From: Thermus kawarayensis JCM 12314
Lineage (GTDB): Bacteria > Deinococcota > Deinococci > Deinococcales > Thermaceae
Assembly: GCA_001311545.1 (NCBI GenBank)
Contig: BBBL01000110.1
Coordinates: 1 to 5,793, forward strand
Direction: 5' to 3'
Length of the DNA: 5,793 nucleotides
Shown: one piece after another, positions 1 through 5,793 of the stretch
How positions within the stretch are numbered: the stretch's first letter is position 1
Layout: each line of letters opens with the position of its first letter
The notes under the pieces: model-generated
Seen by the model: the letters and a program-made list of their open reading frames with translations, nothing else
Databases searched by the model: none
Told to the model about the DNA's origin: nothing
Position numbers and translations under genes: made by a program

Positions 1-2
1 CC

Positions 3-533
3 CCCTCCTTTGCCCCCCTTCTCCTGGACACCCTGAGGCGGCTTGGGGTGAGGGCCACCTTCTTCGTCATCGGCCGCAACGCCGAGGCCTACCCTTACTT
101 CGTCCGCGACCTGGTGGCGGCGGGCCACGAGCTCGGCAACCACACCTACCACCACGTGCGCCTTCCGGGCCTTCCCGAGGAGGCCATTCGCCAGGAGCTC
201 CTCGCCTGCAACCGGGTCCTGGAGTCCCTCACCGGCGCGCCTCCCCGCTACTTCCGCCCCCCCGGGGGGCGGTTTGACCGCACCGTGCTCCGGGTGGCCC
301 GGGAGCTTGGCCTCACCACGGTCTTCTGGACCGATGACCCGGGGGACTATGCCGGCCTCTCCCCCCAGGTCCTGGAGGCCCGCCTCCAGGCCCACCTCCG
401 CCCCGGGGGAATCGTCCTTCTCCACGACAACGTGAGGGCCACCCTCGAGGTCCTCCCCCTCTTCGTCCGCCTGGCCAAGGCCCAGGGCCTGGCCCTGGGC
501 CCCGTCTCCACCCTTCCCCAGGCCAGAAGATGA
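3..533 (+). CDS. Polysaccharide deacetylase, NodB/CE4 family (5' end outside window)
   Basis: CE4 enzymes are metal-dependent hydrolases that remove N- or O-acetyl groups from envelope sugars such as peptidoglycan GlcNAc/MurNAc or chitin-like polymers. The frame is open from the window edge ([24 protein letters not shown]), so the start and motif 1 (TFDDG, holding the catalytic Asp) lie upstream. Visible motifs: HTYHH at 141-155 (motif 2, two metal-ligand His); RPPGG at 255-269 (motif 3); DPGDY at 336-350 in the motif 4 position, with Tyr where many members have Trp; LLHD at 417-428 (motif 5, catalytic His). The GTG at 48 is internal to the family domain and is not the start. The stop overlaps the ATG of the next gene (ATGA, 530-533), implying translational coupling. 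This is the one plus-strand gene without a frame break. Its exact substrate cannot be read from the sequence. Confidence 0.93.
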   Translation, partial: PSFAPLLLDTLRRLGVRATFFVIGRNAEAYPYFVRDLVAAGHELGNHTYHHVRLPGLPEEAIRQELLACNRVLESLTGAPPRYFRPPGGRFDRTVLRVARELGLTTVFWTDDPGDYAGLSPQVLEARLQAHLRPGGIVLLHDNVRATLEVLPLFVRLAKAQGLALGPVSTLPQARR

Positions 534-1527
534 GAAACCCCGCTCTGGACGCTTTCCGGGGGCTTACCGTCTTTCTCATGCTTCTGGTGAACAACCTGCC
601 GCCGGGCGCTCCTCCATGGATGGGCCACGGCCCCTTCGGCCACAGCTACTACCTGGCGGACTGGGTCTTCCCCTGGTTCCTTCTCGCCATGGGCGCGGCT
701 ATCCCCATGAGCCGGAGAGGCTTTCTTCAGCGGGGCCTTCCGGGATGGCGCTACGAGGTGCGCCTTCTCCACCGCGCCGCCCTTCTCTTCCTCCTGGGCC
801 TTGGCCTCACAAGCCTTCAGGCGGGCCGCCCCGTTTTCGCCCTGGACGTGCTCCAGCTCATCGCCCTGGCCTACCTTGGGGCCGCCTGGCTTTACGACCT
901 CCCGCCCCTCCGGCGCCTCCTCCTCGCCCTCCTCTTCCTCCTGGGCTACGGGGCGGCCCTCCTCCTGGTGCCCGTGCCCGGGGTCGGGGTGGGGGTGTAC
1001 CGCGAGGACGCCAACCTCCCCCTCCACCTGAACCGCACCTACCTGGCTCCCCTGGGCCTCCGGGGTCTTCCTTCGGCGGTGCCCACAGGAGGGTTCGCCC
1101 TCCTCGCCACCTTTCTGGGGGAGGCCCTCCTGGAAGGGCGGCGGGGAAGGACCCTGGCCCTGGGCCTTTTGGGCCTCTTCCTGGGCCTTCTGGGCCTCTT
1201 TCTTCTCCCTCCCGACAAGACCTACTGGACCCCCACCTACCTCCTCCTGGCCCTGGGGGTGGGAGCGTTCCTCCTCTTGCTCCTGGAAGGGCTTCCTCCC
1301 TGGGCCCAGGCTCCCTTGCGGCCCCTGGGGGCCAACCCCCTTCTGGCCTACGTCCTTCCCCTGGCCCTCAAGCTCACCCTTCTCAAGGCCCCCCTGGAGG
1401 CCCTCCTTGCCCTTCTCACCGCCCGCTATGGCCTTCTTGGGGGTTGGGCCTGGACGGCGGGTATATTCTCGGGTGGTGGCTCGTATTCTTCTGGCTCTAC
1501 CGCTTGCGCTTTTTCTTCCGGCTTTAG
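530..1527 (+). CDS. HGSNAT/DUF5009-like membrane acyltransferase (one frameshift)
   Basis: This is a multi-pass membrane protein of about 332 residues after correction. The N-terminus [17 protein letters not shown] followed by [16 protein letters not shown] is the hallmark of the heparan-alpha-glucosaminide N-acetyltransferase-like family, which moves acetyl from cytoplasmic acetyl-CoA to an amino sugar on the far side of the membrane. His38 ([11 protein letters not shown]) sits where human HGSNAT has its active-site His in KHASWNGLTVADL; this alignment was made by eye. [15 protein letters not shown] near the C-terminus is another family motif. The rest is Leu-rich helices, with a tandem LGLLGLF repeat (1160-1201). 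Frame break: up to about 1459 the frame of 530 is used, then the frame ending at the TAG 1525-1527 ([21 protein letters not shown]). One G appears to be missing at 1458-1461. Without correction the frame runs to 1720 with an unconvincing Gly/Ser/Pro-rich tail. The donor and acceptor are inferred. Confidence 0.85.
1160..1201 (+). repeat. 21-nt tandem duplication inside the acyltransferase
   Basis: Units 1160-1180 and 1181-1201 match at 19 of 21 positions. Each encodes LGLLGLF in frame. This looks like a local in-frame duplication lengthening one hydrophobic helix; both differences are synonymous (TTG/CTG and TTC/TTT). Confidence 0.8.
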
Positions 1528-2391
1528 CCTTTCCCCTCCACGGCCAGGAGTTCTCCACCCTGGTGCAGGACTCCTACCGGGAGGTGAGGGGGGCCCCCGC
1601 CTTTCTCCCCTGGCTGCAAGGGGCCTACGCCCGGGCCTTCGGCGCCTCCCTGGAGCGGGCCCTGAAGGAGGAGGGGAGGAGGGGGCCTCGAGGCGGCCCG
1701 CTTCGCCTTCCTCCTGGTGAAACGCCTCCTTCCCCGCTTCAGCCTGGAGGAGGGGTACGAGTTCGCCTACGCCGCCCTCAAGGGGGAAAGGCAGTGCCTG
1801 TTGCAGGCGGTCCTGGTCCAGGGGCTTTTGCAGGAGATGGGCTATGAGGCCGGGGTCTACATGGTCTGGCGGAATCCGGAGGGGAGGGAGAGCAACCTGG
1901 GCCATGCGGTGGCGGTTCTCCGCCTGAAGGGAAGGGATTACCTGGTGGACCCTTCCGAACCCGAGCCCTTCGCCCGCCACCGGGGCCTTTTCCTGGACAC
2001 CGCGGCGGGTTACCGCTTTGTGGAGCCGGTCTATACAGATGGGGGTGGTATCGTGGGCTACCGTTTCCAGGGCAGGGTCTTGAGGCCGGAGGAGGTCCGG
2101 CCCTTACCCTTCGCCTTCCTCCGCTCCCAGTTCTACTACTACCGGGGGGAGCAGGCCAAGGGGGGGGTCTTCGCCAAGCCTTCCACCCGCCTGGGCCTGG
2201 AGCGCTCCTTAGGCATGCTGGAGCGGGCCGTGGCCCTGGACCCCAAGAACCCCCTTGCCCTTTACGTCCTGGGGCTCACCAAGAGGAAGCTCCACCGGGG
2301 GGGGCAGGCGGAGCTGGAGGCGGCCTTCCGCCTCTACCAGGCCTTCGGCCACGTCCCCGAGGGGCCGCGACGGGCCCTGGGCCTCCCTTAG
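1476..2391 (+). CDS. Secreted transglutaminase-like protein with TPR-like tail (one frameshift)
   Basis: The corrected protein has about 304 residues. It opens with a signal peptide ([19 protein letters not shown], no lipobox Cys), suggesting export. The core has the Cys-His-Asp layout of transglutaminase-like/papain-fold proteins: Cys107 in ERQCLLQAVLVQGLLQEMGYEAG (1795-1797), His143 in LGHAVAVL (1903-1905), Asp158 in YLVDPSEP (1948-1950). Bacterial members are mostly proteases or amidases, some acting on the cell wall. The tail LERSLGMLERAVALDPKNPLALYVLGLTKRK resembles a TPR helix pair. Frame break: the N-terminal frame runs to ALKEEGRR, then similarity continues as GLEAARFAFLLVKRLLPRFSLEEG in the next frame. 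One extra G in the run 1681-1685 explains it; this is the only insertion-type break in the window. Start: GTG 1476 or 1473 precedes the signal peptide directly; ATG 1428 or TTG 1407 would give an unusually long polar N-region. No clear ribosome binding site is visible. The start lies about 50 bases inside the acyltransferase gene. Confidence 0.75.
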
Positions 2392-2394
2392 GGT

Positions 2395-4247
2395 ATGGCC
2401 GCTCCCCCTTCCCCCAAGGAGGAAGGCCGCTACCCCTGGTGGCAGGTGATGTGCCTCACCGGGGTGGACTACTTCTCCACCCTGGGCTACCAACCGGGCA
2501 TCGCCCTCCTGGCGGCGGGGCTCCTCTCCCCCTGGCCACCTTGGCCCTGGTGCTCTTCACCCTCTTCGGGGCCTGCCCGTCTACCGCCGGGTGGCGGAGG
2601 AAAGCCCTCACGGGGAGGGTTCGGTGGCCATCCTCAGCCGGCTTTTCCCCGGCTGGCGGGGGAAGCTCTTGGTGCTGGTGGTCCTGGGCTTCATGGCCAC
2701 GGACTACACCATCACCATCACCCTCTCCGCCGCCGACGCCGCCGTTCACTTCCTGGGTAACCCCCTGGCCCCCCCCTGGCTTCAGGGGCAGCAGGTGGGC
2801 CTCACCCTTTTCCTCATCGCCCTGTTGGGCTTTGTCTTCTACCTGGCTTCCGGGAGGCCATAGGGGTGGCGGTGGTCCTCACCCTGGGCTACCTGGCCCT
2901 GAACGCCTGGGCCCTCTTGGCTGCCCTGCCCCACCTGGAAGGGGCCCATCTCGCCCGTTACCTCGAGGCCCTCTCCCACCAGTACCCCGACCCTTTGCCC
3001 CTCCTCCTGGGGGTGGTTCTGGCCTTTCCCAAGCTCGCCCTGGGGCTTTCCGGCTTTGAGACCGGGGTGGCGGTCATGCCCCTTATAAGGGCGCCCCCGG
3101 GGACGACCCCGAGCGTCCCCAGGCCGAATCCGCAACACCCGGCGCCTCCTCACCGCCGCCGCCCTCATCATGGGGGCGCTGCTTCTGGCCAGCAGCCTGA
3201 CCACCACCCTTCTCATCCCCCGGACCTTTGGGGGAGCGAAGAGGTTTCGGGCCGGGCCATCAGCTACCTGGCCCACCGTTACCTGGGGGAGGGGGTGGGA
3301 AGCCTCTACGACCTGGCTCCATCCTCATCCTTTGGTTCGCCGGGGCCAGCGCCATGGCCGGCCTTCTCACCATCGTGCCCCGTTACCTGCCCCGCTTCGG
3401 CATGGCCCCGGAGTGGGCCCGCCAGGAGCGCCCCCTGGTGGTCTTCTTCACCGTCATCGCCTTCGCCGTCACCCTGGCCTTCCAGGCCCGGGTGGAGGCC
3501 CAGGCGGCGGCCTACGCCACGGGGGTCCTGGTGGTCATGACCTCGGCCGCCTTCGCCGCCTACTGGCTGGACCGCCAGGCGCAGAGCCCCGGGGCCCTCT
3601 ACCACGGGGGCCTGGTCCTGGTGTTCCTCTACGTTCTGGTGGCCAACGTCCTCGAGCGCCCGGACGGGGTCAAGATCGCCTCCTTCTTCATCGCCGCCAC
3701 CCTTCTCGTGTCCTTCACCTCCCGGGCCCTCCGCTCCTTTGAGCTCCGGGTGGAGCGTTTCCTCCCCGACGAGGAGGCGGAGCGCCTCATCGCCCGCCTG
3801 GGGGAAGGGAAGGGGGAGATCCGCCTGGTGGCCCACCGTCCCGAGCGGCCCAGCCCCTACGCCTACCTGGAGAAGGAGCGGCGCATCCGCGAGATCGGCC
3901 ACATCCCTTCCGCCGACCCCATCTACTTTGTGGAGGTCTATGTGCAGGACCCCTCGGAGTTCAGCGCCGAGGCCCGGGTCTGGGGGGTGGATCACCCCCA
4001 GTACAAGGTCTTCCGCATCATCGGCACCTCGGCCCCCAACACCCTGGCCGCTTTTCTCCTCTACCTCCGGGACCGCACGGGCAGGCGGCCCCACATCTAC
4101 TTTGAGTGGCCCGAGGAAAGCCCCCTGCAGGCGGCCTTGGACTTCCTCCTTTTCGGCGAGGGGGACGTGCCCACCCTGACCCACGAGGTCCTGCGGCGGG
4201 CGGAGCCGGACCCGGAATGGCGGCCCCTGGTCTACGTGGGGGGCTAA
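2395..4247 (+). CDS. APC-superfamily permease with soluble C-terminal domain (seven frameshifts)
   Basis: The corrected protein has about 619 residues. ATG 2395 lies three bases after the previous stop, so it is probably co-translated. Helices run from [24 protein letters not shown] (residues 15-38) to about residue 450; landmarks are [71 protein letters not shown] and [12 protein letters not shown](T)[16 protein letters not shown]. Residues about 450-619 are charged and soluble-looking ([25 protein letters not shown]), probably a cytoplasmic regulatory domain. I recognise the type as 'APC family permease/amino acid transporter', but the substrate is unknown; GEGSVAIL resembles the GEGG-AL segment of KUP potassium transporters. 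Single-base losses: C in 2528-2532; C at 2572-2573; G at 2845-2846; one base at about 3084-3088 (ATnAAG); G at 3122-3123; G in 3230-3234; G at 3315-3316. From 3315 the frame is intact to the TAA at 4245-4247. Read uncorrected, it splits into about eight fragments with spurious stops. Confidence 0.82.
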
Positions 4248-4263
4248 GTACCCCGTAATACCA

Positions 4264-4290
4264 CCCCATGCTGCTTGCGCCAGCATGGGG
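4264..4290 (+). terminator. Perfect 10-bp hairpin after the APC gene (terminator or REP-like element)
   Basis: The arms CCCCATGCTG (4264-4273) and CAGCATGGGG (4281-4290) are perfectly complementary, with loop CTTGCGC. It begins 16 bases after the permease stop. No T-run follows (GCCCC instead), so it is not a textbook intrinsic terminator. Its core is shared with the hairpin at 5379-5402. Confidence 0.6.
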
Positions 4291-4353
4291 GCCCCTAGCA
4301 GGCTTCCCCGAGCCGGTCGGTAGGGCGAAGGGGGGCCCCCAAAGGACGCCCTC

Positions 4354-4370
4354 GGCCTTGGGTAAAGGCC
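4354..4370 (-). terminator. Possible terminator hairpin for the AI-2E gene
   Basis: A 6-bp perfect stem with a 5-base loop (GGCCTT, GGGTA, AAGGCC on the plus strand) lies about 30 bases past the minus-strand stop at 4400. No U-run follows on that strand, so the assignment rests on position and pairing only. Confidence 0.35.
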
Positions 4371-4399
4371 TTCATGCTGCAGAACCGAGGCGCGGATAC

Positions 4400-5323
4400 T
4401 TAGCCCCGCCAGTGGCGCAAAAGGCCCGCCGCCAGGATGGTCATGGGCACCGCCAAAAAGATGCCCAGGAAGCCGAAGAGCTTCCCGAAGGCGAAGATGG
4501 CGAGGAGCACCAAGGCGGGGTGGAAGCCCAGGGTGCGCCCGTAGATGAGGGGGATGAGCACCTTGCCTTCCAGAAGGGCGATGACCCCGTAGCCTGCCAG
4601 GACCAAAAGGGCGGCCAGGGGTCCTTTGGCGGAGAGGGCCAAGAAGGTGGCGAGCAAGGCGGTGGTGAGCCCCCCCACGAAGGCACCACCTCCAGCACCC
4701 CGCCTATGACCCCCAGGGCCAGGGGGCTCGGCACCCCCAGGAGGAGGAGCCAGCTCCCGAAGAGGAGGGCGAAGGAGAGGGCGATGAGGAACTGGGCCCG
4801 GGCCCAGTAGCCCATGCGGCGCCAGGTGTCCTCCAGGACCGGTCCCAGCCCTGTCCGGGCAAGTAGGGGGCGGCCCGTTGCACCAGGTGGGGCTCGAGGC
4901 TGATCATCACCGCCAGCACCAGGGCCAGGACCAGCTCGGAAACCGTCTCGGCCGTCCGGGCGAGAAGGCCTCCTGCCACCCGCACCGAGGCCGCTAGAGA
5001 GGCGGTAAGGTCGTTGGGCACCAGACCGAGGTTGGACTCTACCCAGGAGACTGTCTGGGGGAGAAGCTCGGCCAGGTGGCGAAACTGGGCGGCGAGCAAA
5101 GGCGCCGCCAGGAAGCCCCCCAGGGCCACCACCCCCAGGACCAGGAGGTAGGCCAGGATGACCGCGCTTGGGTGGGGGAGACGGCGCCCTAAAAGCCTCA
5201 CCGCCGGGTCCAGGGCGGCGGCCAGGGTGAAGGCCAGGAAGACCCAGAGGAGAAGGGGGTAGAGGCGGGCTAGGGCCAGAGGCCCAGGAGAAAGAGGCCC
5301 AGGCTGAGGAACCAGCGTCCCAT
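4400..5323 (-). CDS. AI-2E family transporter (three frameshifts)
   Basis: The corrected protein has about 308 residues, slightly short for a family usually near 330-360. It is an integral membrane protein of the AI-2E (TqsA/PerM/YtvI-like) family, whose members include an autoinducer-2 exporter and ion antiporters; most are of unknown substrate. Landmarks: N-terminal helices MGRWFLSLGLFLLGL then LALARLYPLLLWVFLAFTLAAALDPAVRLLGRRL; a central amphipathic region (HLAELLPQTVSWVESNLG); then the diagnostic VIGGVLEVVPFVGGLTTALL and PLIYGRTLGFHPALVLLAIF, with GFLGIFLAVPM near the end. Single-base losses (plus-strand coordinates): one at about 5279, where a TAG appears after GLWP; one C at 4839-4840; one G at 4682-4683. 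Start: ATG 5323-5321 directly precedes the first helix, but GTG 5332-5330 is in frame and has a GGA 5 bases upstream, so it may be the true start. It is probably transcribed with or just after nagA. Confidence 0.83.
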
Positions 5324-5333
5324 GCCCTTCACT

Positions 5334-5792
5334 CTATTCCCGGGGCCCGGGAGGGGTGGAATGGGGGCGGAGTCGCCATGCCATGCCTGGCGTAGCATGG
5401 CAAGGGCTAAGGCTTTCCGGCCCCTTCCTGCGGCCCTCTTCTCCAGGCAGAGGGGGTGACGCCGGGGTCACCCGCCTGCCCCCCAGATACACCTCCAGGA
5501 CCTCGAGGCCCTCCCCCAGCACCAAAAGGTCCGCCCGCTTGCCGGGGGCGATCTCCCCCCGGTCCTTTAGGCCCAGGTACCGGGCGGGGAGGGTGGAAAG
5601 CCTCCTCGCCGCCTCCTCCAGGGAAAGCCCGAAGGCCACCAGCTTGCGGAGGGCCTGGTCCATGGTGAGGGTGCTGCCCGCCAGGCTTTCCCCGAGCCAC
5701 ACCCCCTCCCCCCGCTTCTCCACCCGGTGGGCCCCCAAGGGGTAGACCCCATCCGGCATCCCCGCCGCCGCCACGGCGTCGGTGACGAAGTA
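5334..5792 (-). CDS. nagA: N-acetylglucosamine-6-phosphate deacetylase, C-terminal part
   Basis: NagA hydrolyses GlcNAc-6-phosphate to glucosamine-6-phosphate and acetate in the cytoplasm, the first committed step of GlcNAc use and of cell-wall amino-sugar recycling. The visible part starts at the window edge with YFVTDAVAAAGMPDGVYPLG; the Asp of TDA (codon 5780-5778) is the conserved catalytic Asp. Then follow LAGSTLTMDQALRKLV, GLSLEEAARRLSTLPARYLGL and GEIAPGKRADLLVLGEGLEVLEVYLGGRRV, the C-terminal amidohydrolase signature. The GTG at 5774 is internal. Family similarity ends at GGRRV. As written, the frame continues 41 residues to a TAG at 5336-5334, reading through a hairpin. If one base is missing near 5461-5467, the gene instead ends at TAG 5409-5407, just before that hairpin; I think this more likely, but both ends are possible. 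Most of the protein (metal-binding N-terminal half) lies outside the window. Confidence 0.88.
   Translation of the reverse strand, partial: YFVTDAVAAAGMPDGVYPLGAHRVEKRGEGVWLGESLAGSTLTMDQALRKLVAFGLSLEEAARRLSTLPARYLGLKDRGEIAPGKRADLLVLGEGLEVLEVYLGGRRVTPASPPLPGEEGRRKGPESLSPCHATPGMAWRLRPHSTPPGPRE
5379..5402 (-). terminator. 8-bp hairpin after nagA, related to the 4264-4290 hairpin
   Basis: The arms TGCCATGC (5379-5386) and GCATGGCA (5395-5402) pair perfectly around an 8-base loop. Read on the nagA strand it gives CCATGCT, CGCCAG and CATGG in order, the same blocks as the hairpin behind the APC gene. It starts 4 bases after a possible nagA stop (5407). No U-run follows. Confidence 0.5.
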
Positions 5793-5793
5793 G

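Larger units (their letters stand above)
4248..4399. other. Convergent intergenic region rich in inverted repeats
   Basis: These 152 bases separate the 3' ends of the plus-strand operon and the minus-strand AI-2E gene. Besides the 4264-4290 hairpin they hold AGGGCG/CGCCCT arms (4322-4327 and 4347-4352) enclosing the perfect palindrome GGGGGCCCCC (4331-4340), and GGCCTT/AAGGCC arms (4354-4359 and 4365-4370, loop GGGTA). CATGCTGC occurs twice (4267-4274 and 4373-4380). No coding similarity is seen. Bidirectional termination is the simplest role; a small structured RNA cannot be excluded. Confidence 0.5.

Noticed and set aside
1458..1462. Programmed -1 frameshifting at GGCGGG in the acyltransferase
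   Set aside because: There is no X-XXY-YYZ heptamer or convincing downstream pairing, and many similar breaks occur in neighbouring genes, so an error is more likely.
347..1558. 403-codon open frame on the minus strand
   Set aside because: It is antisense to the deacetylase and acyltransferase; its Gly/Glu/Lys/Pro-rich composition is the typical shadow of GC-rich coding sequence, with no recognisable domain.
1426..1980. 184-codon minus-strand open frame
   Set aside because: It is antisense to the transglutaminase-like gene with low-complexity Pro/Arg/Glu content.
2395..2760. Apparent His-rich/Arg-rich short protein (HHHHH then RRRRRR)
   Set aside because: It arises from reading past the first frame break; the same bases in the corrected frame encode [17 protein letters not shown].
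3306..4286. 326-codon open frame on the minus strand
   Set aside because: It lies antisense to the APC permease, is rich in Gly, Val, Glu and His, and lacks any family motif; the opposite strand has clear transporter motifs.
4248..4399. tRNA or CRISPR repeat in the intergenic region
   Set aside because: No cloverleaf or TTCGA-type T-loop is present, and the short repeats lack the regular spacing of a CRISPR array.
4268..4810. Plus-strand 180-codon open frame
   Set aside because: It is Gln/Gly/Glu-rich antisense of the AI-2E transporter and starts inside a hairpin.

Overview
The window is very GC-rich. Its genes are tightly packed and often overlap, third codon positions are almost always G or C, and GTG starts are frequent. 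With the gene families present, this suggests a thermophilic bacterium of the Thermus/Meiothermus type (Deinococcota). That assignment is inferred from sequence style only; there is no rRNA or other marker gene here.

Layout. A plus-strand operon fills 1-4247: (1) the C-terminal part of a NodB-type polysaccharide deacetylase (to 533); (2) an HGSNAT/DUF5009-like multi-pass membrane acyltransferase (530-1527), starting in an ATGA overlap with gene 1; (3) a secreted transglutaminase-like protein with a C-terminal TPR-like helical tail (about 1476-2391), whose signal peptide overlaps the end of gene 2; (4) an APC-superfamily permease with a soluble C-terminal domain of about 170 residues (2395-4247). 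A structured convergent intergenic region follows (4248-4399). On the minus strand lie an AI-2E family transporter (5323-4400) and, upstream of it, the C-terminal part of nagA, N-acetylglucosamine-6-phosphate deacetylase (5792 to 5407 or 5334).

The dominant peculiarity is reading-frame breakage. I count twelve clear single-base frame shifts and one probable one: 1 in gene 2, 1 in gene 3, 7 in gene 4, 3 in the AI-2E gene, perhaps 1 in nagA. All but one look like loss of one base, mostly in a short G or C run, and protein similarity resumes at once in the next frame. Damage spread over unrelated genes, without the nonsense or missense changes of decay, points to base-calling or assembly error rather than pseudogenes. 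I therefore annotate the frame-corrected genes.

Functionally, genes 1 and 2 are a co-translated pair predicted to remove and to add acetyl groups on amino sugars, and nagA handles GlcNAc-6-phosphate in the cytoplasm, so the window has a loose theme of amino-sugar acetylation and envelope metabolism. The transglutaminase-like protein fits an envelope role. The APC permease and AI-2E transporter have no assignable substrate. The best non-coding observation is a pair of related hairpins placed just after the stop codons of the APC gene and of nagA, in the same orientation relative to the gene; they look like a repeated 3'-end element.
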